Part shown: in pieces, positions 36,268-51,200 of the stretch
How positions within the stretch are numbered: the stretch's first letter is position 1
Layout of the letters: each line of letters opens with the position of its first letter
Assembly: GCF_021134715.1 (NCBI RefSeq)
Contig: NC_060018.1
Coordinates: 1,736,001-1,800,000 of the forward strand
From: Daphnia pulex
Lineage: Eukaryota; Arthropoda; Branchiopoda; Diplostraca; Daphniidae
Reading direction: 5' to 3'
Length of the DNA stretch: 64,000 nt
The notes under the pieces: generated by a model
Databases searched by the model: none
What the model was told of the DNA's origin: nothing
What the model saw: only the letters and a program-made list of their open reading frames with translations
Position numbers and translations under genes: made by a program

Positions 36268-39200
36268 TCATCGGACCCTGAAGAGGACCAGGGTTACAAG
36301 ACCGGCCGCAATAAGAGTAGACAGCGGGCTGAGGACGACTTGCCGTCTGGCGCCGCTCGATTTCGACGTCAATTCTTCATTCTTCACCACTTCGTTGGAT
36401 AATTTATCGAAATCATCTATTGATGGAAAACAAACAGAGCGTTAAAAATCGTACATTTATTTTATTTTTTACTTTTTTTGTTGATAATCATTTAATATTG
36501 ATTTTACCTGATTTTTTCGTAGTGGTCCGGACACTGAAACTCTGAATTTCCACATCTTTCCAGTGTGGTGGCATGCGAGGAGAAGTGACAGACGGCAGCA
36601 TCACTTGAGTGGTGATGATGCGAGTGGGGATAACTGGCGCCTGAGTGGTCGTGCTGTTCATCACGGCAACGCTCGTCGATATGGTGGACATGGTCGTCGA
36701 TGTCGTAGTGCTGGGCAAAGCCGGCCGTCCTGCGGTTGTTCCTGCTGGGTTAAAGGAAAGAAAAAGAAAAAAAAAAAACATATGGCGTTAAATCATCATT
36801 TTCTTAAGCAGGGAAAAAAGAAATAATCGTCTCACCTTTGTCCAAATCCTCGGCTTTGCAGCAGACCTTGAAGACCACCTTCATGTTGTGGGATGAGCAC
36901 CGTCCACCGATGCGTCGGTGTAAATCGTCTCTGGACGACGTCGCTATAGAAAAAAAAAGGAGAAAACGGTTATAGACATAACGAACTGCAATCATCGAAA
37001 AACGCTGGGAAAGCGTTTTGAATGAACACCGAAAAAATCCTAATGCGAATCAAATCAAATGGAAACGTACAGATGAAATAGTAATCCTGTCCGGGTCGGA
37101 ATTCAAGCCCTCCGGGCTGAGGCGTGAATGAACGGAAGGTGATGGTAAAGTACATGAGCTTGTAAGGCTTGTCGCAGACGGCAATGATCCGCGGGTTTGG
37201 ATTGGTGATGCGGCACGTGTCGTACTCCTCCTTCGACACGTTGTAAATGATGTACTTTTCCGCGTCGTCCTCGTGCGTCCCCGGCGTGTAAACTGGACAT
37301 ATGATGTTCACCTGGTCGTACTCGAACGGAATGTTGTTCTTGTTCACGTCGATTATGTGATCTGTATTGTCTATCCGGAATCTATAAAGAAAACAAACAA
37401 AAGAAACGAATTAAAAAAACTGCCTTGATCTTTCGAGAAAGAAATTACGCATTATCGTACACACACAAAGGTCAAGACACTACACTTAGTAGGCCACTAA
37501 TGCGGATGGGGGCTGGTTATCCAAATGAAGATTGGAAAAAAAAATATTTTCAACAAGATTTTTTTTACCAATTTCAACTGCCTCTCCGCACACACAGACA
37601 AGACCATATAGGCAACACAAGCCAAATTGCTGGTTGAATGAACGTTAAAAATAGGTATTTGTCTAGTTGCGCCCTTAAAAGTAGTCAGGCCCTCTTCTTT
37701 TCTCTTTCCTTATTCATTTCTTGGTTTTTTGTCTTATCGAAATAGGGGGATGGAAGCGTGTCTCTAGCCCCTCACCACTGGAAAAAAAAAAACTTTCTTC
37801 TTTCTTCCACACAACAACAACAACAACAACACATTTTCAAATTATATCCCGACGACGAATAGACCGAGGGGGCTGAAGCGCGCGTGAAATGGAAGTCACG
37901 AATCGAAAGAAGAAGAAGAAGACGAGGGGATTTTTGTTTTCTTCCTTCTTCTTCTTCTCCTAGACTCTCCCAGACTCAGGTAGAAAAAAAAGGTAATATA
38001 ACAATTCTCTCTCTCATTCCTATTCGCCCCCGAAGCGTTTGGCGCGCACACACTCAACATCTTATCATATAATATTTTATTTCTTAACTTATTTTTCTTC
38101 ATAATTATATTTCCTCCGCGTATAAAAAGAAAAAAAGCAACGATCCCCGATCATCTCAGTTCAGGCCACAACTTTCTCCCAATCAAAGATAATTCTCATC
38201 GGATAAATGGCCGATTGGTCAAATGGACTCGATTGGAAACTGCCAAATGTTTCGGTTTTTCTCGTTTCAAGAATGTGGGCGAAATGAAAACAAGAGAGAG
38301 AGAGAGAGAGAAAAGTCTTCATCATCTTCATCAGAGGTCGTGCACTTTCTACACAGGCTTTTATGTTATCGGTTAGAAATCGTTTCGAATCGATCGCTTT
38401 ATGGGAAATAGAAAGTGGTCGCATGTTTTTGTTCCAGATGACGAAGATGTGCAAGAACAGAACAGACACACACGAAAGAAAAGAAGGGGAAAAAAGTGAA
38501 TTTTTGTTGGGTTGTTGTCTGCCGTTTGATTTCGAATCGAAAGCGCGTCGATGTTTTGTTTTGTTTTTCGGGTGGAAAGGTGAAACATCGTGTATTTCTG
38601 TATTCTTTTCTCTCTCGAGATAACTTCTCGAGTTGGCCTCAGGGAACAAGTGGTTCGTCCAGTGTGTGTGTGTGGTGTGTTGTTGTGTTGTTGAAGAAGA
38701 AAAAAACGAAGGAGAATTGAGTGGATGAGGCATCCGCCAAGGCCGGAGCGCGATGGCTTCCAGCAGAGTTTTCAAATGGCCGCCCATTTTATTTTTTTCC
38801 TCCTCCATCTCCTTTTCTTCTTATCGAGTGGTTCTCTCTCTCTCCTCCACTTCTTCTTCTTCTTCTTCTACTTTAAGGGCTCCCCGCAACGCCAAGAAAC
38901 ATTCCCCTCTTTCTTCTTCTTCTTCTTTTGCTTCTTCTGCTTCACCTTTTACCAGCAGGAGAGAGAAAGAGAGGGGAGACCGAAAAAAGTTCCTTTTTCT
39001 TGTGAGCCTCTCTCTCGCCGTAGCCAATCGATTCATTTCTCGTTCTCTTTCTTCTTTTGGCTTTTCCGAAAAAACGTTTAAATACCTGATTCGAATCCCC
39101 CCTCTCTTTAAATCACCTGACCAACAACCCACTCCTTTCTCTCTCTCCCTCCCCCACTTGCTTTGGACTAACCTCAAAATGTTCCTCGTCCGCTTTAACA

Positions 39201-42200
39201 AACGACATTTCCCCCTAGCACAGACAAACTGGTGCAAGAAAGGCGACCAAATTTTCTAGTTTTCCCCCCAAAAGAAATGGGGGAAATTTAAAAAAAATAT
39301 TCAAACGCCATTGGTCCTCCTGTAGAAATCAATCACTCGGGCATCGACACGAAACCAAAGTCACGGACATGCCGAGGAAGAACAAGAAGAAGAAGAAAAC
39401 AAACAAAAACCCAAAAGAAGAAGAAGAAGATGGACGCTGTCGATACCTGTCCCGACCGGGCCTTAGACTGACGTTTCAATCAACATCGTGTGTGAGTTGT
39501 CAATTTTTTGTTGTTGTTTTGTTTTGGGTTATTTCCCTCCCCGTGTTTTTGATGAACGGCAATGTGTCTAGTTGAAGGAATCACGTCAACCGCAGCAAAC
39601 AATCTAAACCTGTTCCCAATCATTGGCGAGTTCATATACAAAATGAGGCGCTCCGGCTGGCTCACGAACTTCCATTTCTCGATCGTTATTCATTTTTATC
39701 TCATTCTTCTTCTTTTCGTTCTCGTTTTTTTTTACTTCGAGTTATGTTCGTTTTGTTGTTTATCTCCTAAAAGTCGATTGGGCTAGAGTTTTCCAGCACC
39801 CAAAAGGCTCGTTTGACTTCCAATCTCGTTTGAACAACTGCAAGACACGAGGCTTTTTCAGATATTCCTTCCCCAAAAAATTAAAAGAAAAATAAGCTCA
39901 AAAGGAAGGCAAAAGGCCACGACTTTCCACCGACTCATTCCGGCAGGCACAAAAATTGGAAACTTGCAGCCCTCTGCACAACAGCTGATGTTTTCAGCTG
40001 GAGCGCCCAAGATTGCCTCTCATCAACGGTCATTATTACCAACTGGCGAATAAAAATACAATTGTTACACTTGTTATTATTATTATTATTCTTCTTTTTT
40101 TTTCCTCCCTTCCTCCCGTTTCGTAAGGGACCCCGACCCCGCACCCTTTGGAAAAATATTCACGAGGGCGGCCAACTTTTTTAAAAAGACAAAAACGGGA
40201 AAGAAAAAAAAAGGAGACTCGTATGCATAAGCGGCCTTTTGTGACCGCGGCCCGTGTGTGTATGTCGTAAAAATGTTTTCAGACCTTAAATGGGGAAAAA
40301 GAAAAAAAGAAAAAAAAAATACACACACAAGGAGGTTTGCCCCGGTTATAAGCGGCGGACACGTTCGTCCAACAAGCCGACCGAAAGAGTTAGTCCCGTT
40401 ACTTCTTCTTCTTCTTCTCGGCGTCTGCGATTCTTTCAATGTTCAATTTGTGCGTTTGGCCTGCTTGGCTAGCGATACACCGAATGCGCAGGCAACCATC
40501 TTCTTTGTCTATTTCTCCATCATCAGCGAAAAAAAAGAGTCAAGCCAAAAAAAAAGTGAGGCGACCCCGCCCAATTCATCTGCATTTACAGCAACACAAA
40601 CGGCTCTTTTTCTTCTCTTGTGTCGGCGCGCAGACAGACCGACTGATTCAATTAATTAGATCGTAAACTCAAGAGTCTTCAAGAATGTACACAGACAAGA
40701 CAAGTTAGGATGGGTCTCGGCGAGAGAGAGAAACGAGCCTCAAATCCGAATCACTTGACCCCCTCGAGCCGGGCAGACAAAATCAGGAGGACCTTAACTG
40801 GTTCAAGCCCCCCCATCAACACCCACAGTGAGGCAATGATGAATCGTCCCAATCATTCCAACATCAAACGCCATATACAGGTTTATACACGAAAGCCCAT
40901 TTTTCGAAAGTCGGGTTGGAACTAACGTGATTTCTTCGCATTCGAAAATATACATCCCTTTTTCCTCGGTGAGGCTGGGAGGTGCGTGCGATGGCTACTG
41001 CTGCGAGAGCTGACCCCGACTCTTTTCCTATTCTTTTCCTTTTTAATAATGAATATTAATTAGAGACTCTGTTGGATCAGCGTCACGAAACAAGCGGGGT
41101 CGTAAAACGCGTGAACGAGAAACAGATCAATCACGTCCGATGTGCGATAGAACTAAACACACGACTGATGGCCATATTGGACAGTCGTCGTCGTCGTCGT
41201 CTGTCAAAAAATGTGAACAAAGTCGAACAAAGTCCGAGTGTCAGCTTCTCTCTTTTATGGCGATCAAATGAAAAGGAAAAAAACAAACAAAATTATTCGC
41301 CCCCCTTTATCGGGAGAGAGAGGTCTGTTGTCTCTCGTCAGGTTAACTGGAGGAGTTGTTGGGAAAAATAATAAGAAGAAGAAGCAGAAGAAGCCCCGAA
41401 TATTTAAAGAAAGAAACACAATGGATCGCGTGAGTTTGAGAGAGCGTGCAAGAGACACGATGGTAGTAGGGGTACGAGACAAGATCAAGAGAGTTGGAAA
41501 GGCAAAAGAATTCTTCTTCTTCTTCTATAAATGGCTTCAAGGTGCTAAGATACACAGTGACCGATAAGAACAGCTCGAGAGAGAGAGAGAAAAAAAGGCG
41601 ATGATGATGAACAAGGAAGGAAGGAAATTCTATTTTGATAAAAGAAATTGTGTCTGTGCGTTTTCTGATTCTTTTTATATATATACACACACACATAGAG
41701 ATACCGTGTGTATAATATTATCCGGTGTACACTCGTCCATCTTTGGTGTGAGAGAAAGCAGCTCCATCATCTCTGCCCCGGCCAACGATTGAGATCGGTG
41801 GTGGACAAGAACAAGATGGACCTAGGCGTCTTATTTCTCTCTCCATCGATGTGTGTACATAATATATACACCCACAAAAAAAGAAAATGCAGAGATGAAA
41901 CGACAAGAAGCTCTCGTCACTGATAGGCCCAAAAATAATCAAAACAAGGGCCTTAAAAATATGTGCAGACATTTCTAGTTTTCTTTTCGTGTGTCCCACA
42001 AACGCACAGAGTGGGAGAGACATTTTTTGGGAAGTTCAGTCGGTCGGAATGCCGAGGCAACTTTTTTTTTTTTTTTTTGGCGGGACCAGGGCACCCTGAG
42101 CATCACCACCGGCAGAAGACGGGACAACAATTTGGCAAGAAAATAATAAAAACAAAAACAAAAAAAATTGAAACACTCCCTATAATATTCTTCTTGGCGT

Positions 42201-45200
42201 CTCTTATGTTTGCCTAATCACAGGTCAAAGCGTTTTTCTTTTTCTTTTTGTTTTACACCACAGTCATTAACCACTATTTAGACAAAAGGATTATATAGGG
42301 CCAAAGCTAAAAGAGAGCCCCCACACACACAAAGAAGACGCGTAAATTTCCTAATAGCCGTGCGCCTCCAGCTCGGACTGAACGTGTGCAACTTTTTCCT
42401 CCGTCGTAGTCTTCTTTTTGGGTTTTTTCTAAGTCAACGTCGTCGTCGTCGTCTTTAATTTTCAAATTTCGTTTTTGTTTTCTGACTGTGTTTAATGACC
42501 TGGACACTGTTGTCTGCGTGTCTGTCGGTATCAACAACAACAACACAACCGAAAGAGAAACAAAAAAAACAATTGGCTCGTCCTTTTTTTAATGGCAGAA
42601 AAAAACAAAAATAATTTGTTTAAAAAACTTTTAGGATAATTTTTTCTTTTTGTTTTCTTTTTTTTGTTTCACTTTTATCTCGTTTTCATAAGTCGAAGCG
42701 AGTCAGCGGAAGCGATTACAAAGGGTGCCCATGTTTTCTCTAGCTTTTACTTAGTTGGCATACATTCCTACTTGTTTGATATACATATCGGCGAGCAGAG
42801 AGTTTTCCCTCGACGTGTCGTGTATATTTCTAATTCGATTAGTTTGTTAGGAGGGTTCTCGCTCTCCTGTTCAAAGGGATGAAAAAAACAGGGAACATGT
42901 AAGAAAAGGGTTGCGCGCTGCCGTGTGCTGTGTTTTACAGTCCGCGGATCAGAAATGAATTGAATTAGTTCTTCGTGGCTGCATTTGAGAAACAAGATCG
43001 ATTCTTTTTCTTTCCTCCTCCTACTCTCTCTCTCTCTCTAGCCTTCGTGTAAAAAGGGGTAAAAGAGGATGTCCCCACCCAAAACAAAAAAGAAAACCAA
43101 GCAATTTTTTTTTTTTTAATATTTTAGCGCTCGTCTTTGCAAGGGTTTCGTCTCACCGGGCTGGGCGGGCTGGGCCAGGAAGACGGAAAAAAATACACAC
43201 ACATAGAGAGAGAAGGGGGGGGGGGGGCCTGGCTATGAAAAAAGGGTTGAGCGGACACACGCATACACGTAACCACGACTACAACACAACGAACGGATTC
43301 CGGATCGCGTTACAAAAAAAAAGGAGGACATTAGAGATATTATAAGGACTAGAGCCACCAGCTTGTATTTATTATACACCTACGAGCTGCTACGACGCTC
43401 AATCATCAACGATCCTGTATGAGGATTCCTCTGTCGCATCACAACGGCAATGGCCCACGAGCGTTTTATGACGGGACAAACCGACGAGTTAAGATATATT
43501 TTCTAGGGGGAGGTTACAAAAGGGGGACAGAGGTTAATTTTAGTTTTATTTCACATTTTTATTTTTTGTTATCTCAAACTTTTTATTCGGCTGTTGTTTT
43601 CCACCCGGAAAAGAAAAGGGGACCCCGATTGTATTTTAGCACCTCCAACCCGACAGCGTTTGTAACCCGTCATAAATGGCGGAAGAGCAAAAAGGCAATC
43701 GAATAGGCTGCGGCACAAACACACAGCGACGATTACCATATATATATATATTTTCGAATTTCCTAGGGGGGAAAAATATAGAGAGAGAGACGTCATAAAG
43801 ATCGCACTCTTCGATTCAAACGCGGGGAGAGAATATAATCTCAGAATTCCTAACGAAGAAGAAACACAAGTTGGGCCTTTTTCTTCTTTCGCTGTCCGTT
43901 TGTTACACGGCACACGCAACAAGTTCCACTACAGCAGCACGCACCAAAGGACCCTCAACTTCTTTTTGGGAGAAGATGATGATGACAACCCCCCCCCCCC
44001 GCATGTGCACACGCAACAAAATAAAAGAGGCTCCTGGAGAAAACTCAACAAAAAAAGAAGAAATTTTGGACGATCTCTACCAGGGCAATCAGCGAGCATT
44101 AAAGAGGAGGAGCGTCTTATATATTTCTTTTTTTTTTCTGTCCAGAGTTGTTGTTGTTGTTGTTTTGGGGCTCTTTTTGGGAGGCGGAGGTGATCTACAG
44201 GAATGTTGGCGCGTCAGGTGTTGCGCTCCTACAATTTCCTAACCCAGAGGGGGGAGAAATCAAACAATAAAAAATCCCAATGCTAAAAATTTCTAATGAT
44301 AGTAATAATAATAACAAGATGGTGAATCGATAATACATTCAAAGTCGAGCGTGATTTCACCCAAAAAGAAAAAGAAAGAATTTTCTTCCTATTTTTGTTT
44401 TTCTCTCCATGGCATCGCCATCGGATGATGGGTGTTGAACCGACTCCAGTTGCAGCCACTGGCCAAGGGGGCGATTGTCATAAATATTCATCATTTAAAG
44501 GACGTGCCGACACCCCCAGATTCTCGTTGGAAGGCTCAGAGGCATCGGGAGAGAAAACGGGACTCGTCAATGCAATCCATCAGCGTATCGATCGATCGTC
44601 TCGCAGCGCAACAACAAGAAAAACCAACCAGACAAGCCAGACAGACGGACGGAAATTCATTTAAATAAATAACAAATCGTTAAGATACAGCCGAGAGAAG
44701 AAAGAAGAAGAAGAAAGAAAGGAGCCATCCTGATGGCGGTTTTTGCGGATCAACGCCCAGCCAGAAGAGAGAGGCCAATCTAGAAAATCTCTCAATACAA
44801 CAACCAACAACAAAAGGGCTGTAAATCACGCCGACGCATCCGAATGAAGACATTTTTTTCCTTTTGGTGCGTTTCTTCTAGCGCCCCCCTGCCAGACAGA
44901 TTCGTCGAATGGTGACGGAGCTCGTTCACTCCCGACAGACTCAAAAACAATGACCAAGGACAACAAGGATTTTGAATGGGGGGGCCCCGCCGACGTGTAA
45001 ATCAAAACAAACCGAGGGGAGACGACGACGACAATCATCACCCGAGAAAAAATAGCCCAAAAGCAGGGACCGAGACTTTTTGATTCATTAACAGAAACGT
45101 CATAATCAGTGGGGCTGTCGGTTTCGCCAGTCTCTTTTTTTGTTTTTTTTCTTGTTCATAAAACCCCAGCGCGTTCCGAGCGTGAAGCCAACCGAAGGAA

Positions 45201-48200
45201 ACTCTTACATCTCTTTATAAAATCAAAAGGAATCTTACACAAACAACAACAACAACAACAACAACAGCCAAAAAAAAGAGAAGGTAAAGAAGAAAGAAAA
45301 GTATTTCTTTTTTCTTTCTTCTTCCAGCCCTCTGGAACAAGAGATAATCACAACATTGGACAACTAAAGTCAACTTTTGGCTTCGGGCTTCGGGCTGCCT
45401 CTCATTAAAGGAAACGGAATTCTCCGTTCGACTCTTTTGGGTTGTTGTAGACACACACACACACACACACACTGTCGCTCTATCTCCTGCTGCTGTTGTG
45501 TTGTCTCGGTCTGTAGAGCCCGTTGCTAATTCGTCAAGGTGAGCGCCGGTTATAATAGTTTTTTTTTTTCTCTCTCTCTCTCTTCAAAAAGGAGAGGAAG
45601 GAAAAAGGGGTAAACAAAACCCAAAAAATAATAATAATAAATAATCGAGAGTCAATTTCCATCGGGCGGATTCAACGAGACGTGACTTATTTGCCCACCT
45701 CCTCTCAGTCGTGTCCGTTTGGATATTATTCATTTCTTTTGTGTCTGCACAACACAGGCATATGCCAATGTTCCAGACACTTTTTTTATTTTATTATTTT
45801 CTTTTTTCTTTTATTCTCCGTTTCTCGGCCATTCTCCCCGCCTTCATCCATTCCATTCATTAGACTTTTAAATCTATCCCGGGGAATGAATAAATACTTA
45901 GTTAATAAAGAACATTATCTACTGAATATATTCGCCATCCGTTCTTTGCCCCGTGGGCACAAACTAAATGTAGTCTAGCACCTCGACGGGCCTCCTCTCT
46001 CTCTTTCCTTTTGCCTCCTCGGTGCCAACAAACGAGAAAAGAAAACATTAAAGAGTCTGTAATGACGTCAAGGTGAAAGAAATCGGGACGAGACACTTAA
46101 AAAAAAACGAACAAGAAATAAGAAAGGAAGAAGCTTGGCCAATCAATAGAGATAGGCGATCGGCATCAGAAACTATAAAGATAATTTTTATTTTTTGTTT
46201 TCGGGATCCCGAAATCACGACAAGTCAAGACTCTCTTCGGCGGCCGCATAAACCAGTTCTCTTGTATGTAACCGAGAGCAGTCCACTAAAGGAGACGCGA
46301 TCCATCATCATCATTAAAGAGGAAAATTTCATTAAGAAAAACCCACCCAAATGAGTCCGTCATCGGCACACGGACATGTCGAGAAGAGACTGAGAAGAGG
46401 AGGTACCACGCAATCAACGGAAAAGAAGAAAAAAGGACGACTCGACTAATTCGACAAAACAATTTTTCAAAAGAAAATAGACCCGAGAAATTTTAAAAAA
46501 CCACCGAAACCCCCCAGCAGAGTGAGAGGGTTATCGATGCACGACTTTCAATGAAGAATTCCAAAAGGCCCTCGAGAGAGAGAGAAACAACAAAACCTTC
46601 AAAACAATTGCCGAGAAGATACAACAAATCAAAAAAGAAAAGATAGGAGGTAGTAGAAAGAAGAGAAAAACTTTTTCCGAGTTGTAATATTATGCGGAAC
46701 ATGACGAATCACGACACCCTAGCTCTCCTGCCCCGCACGATTGCCATCAGTTGACTTTTTCTTTTTTTGTTGGGCCCAAGAAAAATATAAAAAGGAACCG
46801 ACACAAGAAAGAAGTAGAGAGAGTCGAAACTTGTGCAGAGAAATGAAGAAAATATCTATGCTAATTGGGAGCCCAACCTCAAAGAGCTTGGCAATTAACC
46901 GCGTTCGGCCAAAATGGAAGGTAAAATAAGAGCAAAAAGAAAATAATAAAAATAATCTTCTGGGAACTTCTTCCCAATTGATTGAAAAGAGAAATGGGCG
47001 GAGTCGAAGGTAAAGTAGTTGTAGTATATGGCAACTAACGTCAAGGTGAAAGAGAGTAGCAACCCAAAAGAGAGAGAGAAAAAAAAAACAATCACGACCC
47101 GAACCATTGGGAGAATTGGAACCGTCAGATGATGAGAAACGAGGAGAGAAACAAGAGCCGCCGATAGTTTTCGGAAAAAAAAAAAAAAACTACTGCCAGA
47201 ACTACCAATGAAGAAACTCTGAACGAGATGAGAAAACAACAACAACAACAACCCAAAAAAAGTTAATTAAGAGAGCGGGGGTCTGGTTTGTTGGAAAGAA
47301 AAAAGAAAACAGACGAGAGAGTGGAGATAACCATCGCTGTGGCAAACACAAAAATGCAAATGGGATGTTAATACGTCTCCAGAAAAAAACTATCAGGATA
47401 CCCTCCTCCTCCTCCTTTTTTCTTCTTCTTCTTCCAAGTCGGAGGCACAAAAAAGAGAAAAGATGGATTTTGTATACAACAGAGAGGGAGGAATCGGTAC
47501 CGGAGGAGCGTGAAGCGGGGGGGCCATGTGTGGCCGTATGTTTTTCCCCATCGATACCCATAAAGTTCTCTGTCCTTAATGGCTCCAACCATTAATCACG
47601 ATACGGAGGGAGTCTTCGTCTTCTTATTTAAACGGCTTCGAACCACACCACCACCATTTTCTTCTTCTTCTTCTTGTTGAAGGGGAGAGAGACACACACA
47701 CGCAACTTGTGGCTCTCTCTACCTCGGGGTCCTCTCGGCGCTTCACATAAAATATCGACAACGGTTGTTCCGCCTGGGCCTTTGCCAGTGAAAAAAAAAA
47801 CCACCAGGTGCGACACACACACGAGAGGTCCCTTTCACAAAGAAGAAGAAGAAGAATCCCCTCTTGGTCCCAATAATAACAACATCTCTTTTGGGAGGTA
47901 AGAAGAACCAGAGGACCAGACCGCAACGTATCGACGGATTGACAACGTCTCTCGCGCTCCGATCCATCAAGTGTGAACGTTAGAAAAGCACGGAGAAGCT
48001 TATCAGTTTAAGGGAATCAACGGGAGGGGATATAGACTCACTGTACACACACACACACATATATGTATACATAATATAAAGATATAAAAGGAGAGGAACA
48101 ACACACAAAAAAAAGTTCGGTTGCGTAGAGAAGGAGGAAAAGAAAAAAAAGAGACAAGTCTGCGGTACTCGATCAACGTCATCGCTGAGCGCATCGCGAG

Positions 48201-51200
48201 AGAGTCGCTTTTTTTTATATTTATTTATTTATATTATATTTCTTTTCTTTCTTTATTTCTCGTGTATATTGCGCGCTTCTACCGATTTTTTTTTTAAATC
48301 ACAAACCCAACCCTACAAAAGCTAACCGGTTGGTAAGAAGAAGAGAAAAACCTGCTGCGTTCGACTGTGACCCGAATGAATGAATGCCAAAAGTTTTCTT
48401 TTTCTTTTCTTCCATCCGCAGTTGTTCTGCCTGTGTCTAGCCCCGCCCATGTACGACACACGAGAAGAGCGGGGAGGCGAGTCCTACACGTAAACGGTTC
48501 TACCTGCACAACGACCTTTTGTGTGTCGTGTCTCTTATATATAGATGCCCGGAGAAGACGCGAAATAATAAAAAAGGCGAAGAGAAATGGTTGTAAAAAT
48601 AAGGGACGAAAAACGGTAACAAAACGTGGGAAAAAAACGTTCAACTTTTGAAGTTGCCAACATTTTCCCAATAGCACAACATCTTCCACCCCACAAAAGA
48701 AAAAAATCCCCGTCCAATTTCCCTTTTTGTGTGTGTGTGTGTCTCGTGTCTTTGGCAATTCATCCATCACAAACCGAGAAAATCTGTTTCGCTATGTGTG
48801 GGAGAGATATTCATTAAGGGCCGAAATATTCTGCCATTGTTTTTTTACACGAACGGTAAAATAAAAAAGGGACGACGCGCACGTGTGGATCAACGTACCG
48901 CAGAGACCAGACACGGATGCGCTTAGATAACGGAGAAAAAGAAAAAAGAAACAAGTTGGGGGCTCCATAGCGGACCCCAACACATACAGACACACAAGGA
49001 AATGATGATGATGATCATCATCATCAGAAGTGAAGAAGAAGAAGAAGATGGCCAGAGGGTATCTGAAGGAAAAAGGAGGAATAAACACTGTAACTGGCAG
49101 GCATGTTCCAATCACGATGCGTGAATCACACGCACCTACCAAGAGAGGGGGGCCCCTTCTCTTTTTTTTTTTTTTTGCCTGGAACATTCGACATGAAGGA
49201 GAGAGAGAGAAAAAGTGGATGGATATTAGATGTATAGATAGATAAAAGAAGAAGAAGAAGCTGGTCTCCTCTTGTGTGTTGGCGCATAAAAGATGAGGTA
49301 GCCCTTTTTTTCTTTCATACAAGAGAACCCCGCCCGGGGCATTGTAGCTAGTCCGCAGAAGCAACACACACACACCAACCAGCAGCATCCGATTCACAAG
49401 AAGTCTGAACCTGCCGCTGTGAAATGGCCCACATCCGCGCGCACACATCGACAAAAGAGCCTTTCCCCCCCTCGCTCAAAAAAATATGAAGAAGAGTGAG
49501 AATTCCGGCGGCTGGGAAGAAAAGAAAAAAACTTGTAGTACAAAAATAAATAAACTTTATCGCAAAATGTGTGTGTCTGTATATATTAAAGCTATTACTC
49601 ACACTATGCACTAGCGGCAAAAATAAAACAAGAAAGAAAGAGGTCAGAGTGTCAACTGTCATATAAACCAAAAATAAAACAACACCCAAGCACCGGGTAC
49701 GCACATGTTAGTGTCCCCCACCACCATCACCACCACCCTCTCAACGCCCATTTTGCTTGATTACATTCGCCGCTTTCTTGTCACTTTTTTTCTTCCGGAC
49801 TTCCGGCTAAACTTTAAATCATCATCGTCTCGACTTTCATTCAATGAAAAAAAAAATAATAATAATTCAAGAAAATGTGTGGGTTTGTTGTTGTTGTCCG
49901 TTATTGTGTGTGTGTTCATGCGGGATAGGAAAAATTTCGAATTGGATAATCAAAACCGAATACGAGAAAAATGCTTAGATTGCGGGTTTATCTGTGGGTG
50001 CAGGGAAAAGAGAGAGACTGCGCAGATGGCCAGACACAACAACAACAACAACCATGTTGTTGTGATACTACTTTGGCCTGCATATAATGTAAAAAGGGGA
50101 AGAAGAAAAAAAAGACATGGATGCGTACACACACACACCACAAGTGGAGTTGTGGTTTTTCGGGGCGATATTATGTTTTTATTCCTCCAACAGAGAAAGA
50201 GATGGGCGAGTTTGTATGGGGAAAAAAGATGGTGGAAGGTATGATGGCGGCACCTTCATCATCACGGCATATTCAAAACGACGGTGTACACACAAAAACT
50301 TGTAAGGTTTTATTTTCTCTCTCTCCCTTATTTATTCAAACTGTTAACGATATATTGGTTGATTCGAAAAGACAAAAGAAATGCATCTAATAATAATCGA
50401 ACTGGAATAAATCAATTCCCCGTACAACTTTTTTCTTCTTCCATCTATCCCCCTTACTTTTTTTGATATCCTGTGGTGTCTTCCTCCTCCTCCTGACTAC
50501 CCCCTCTTACACGCAAGATGGGGGGTCATGAAACATCTCTCCTTTCTTATTATTTCCTGGAGAAGAACTGGAAGATCTTTTTAAATAATATTTTTCATAT
50601 TTCAAGGAGGGGGGATGTTCTCTGCTGTTGAGGGGGGAGTCAACTGGGGGGAGATTAAGTAGCCAAAAGGTTCCTCTTTCAAGAAAGAAAAAGCTCTGCA
50701 GGAGGAAAGAGAGTCTCGGGGTCAAACTCCATACCTTATAATAGACAAGAGGACCAAGGAGATGGAAACCCCAACTGCGATACAAGGCCCAACGTTTCTT
50801 CTTCTTCTTCTACAATTTGGTACCAGTAGGAGAGACAGTTATATTTCTCCTTCCTTACTCTAGAGGATTTGAAAAAAAAAAAAACCTCTGGCTGGACTCT
50901 TTTGTTGTACCATCTCTCTCTCGTCCAGTGAAAAGAGCACTCTCTTTCTCTTGGGCAGACAGTTCTTTCTTTTATTTCCAATCTCTTCTATTCTTCGTCT
51001 CGTGTCCCTCGGCCTCTCTCTCTCATAGGCCACAATGCACACACACACACACACAGATGGTCTTTTACCTTTAAAAAGATATCGAGTCCCAAAAGAAAAG
51101 AAAAAGAAAAAAAGCCTCAGGTAAAAATCAATCAAAAACCATTTGGACCCAATAGGGATAATGGCATTTCAATGGCACCCAAGTGCACAATATAAAGCGC

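Noticed and set aside
38161..38808. Minus-strand open frame of 215 codons
   Set aside because: Lies in the ephrin intron in simple-repeat DNA, has biased Ser/Lys/His composition and no family motif or splice support.
48792..49454. Minus-strand open frame of 220 codons
   Set aside because: Driven by CT/TTC and AC tracts (long Phe, Ser, Asp/His and Cys-Val runs); no protein-like pattern.
49705..50244. Plus-strand open frame of 179 codons
   Set aside because: Asn and Lys runs come from AAC/AAG repeats; no domain is seen.
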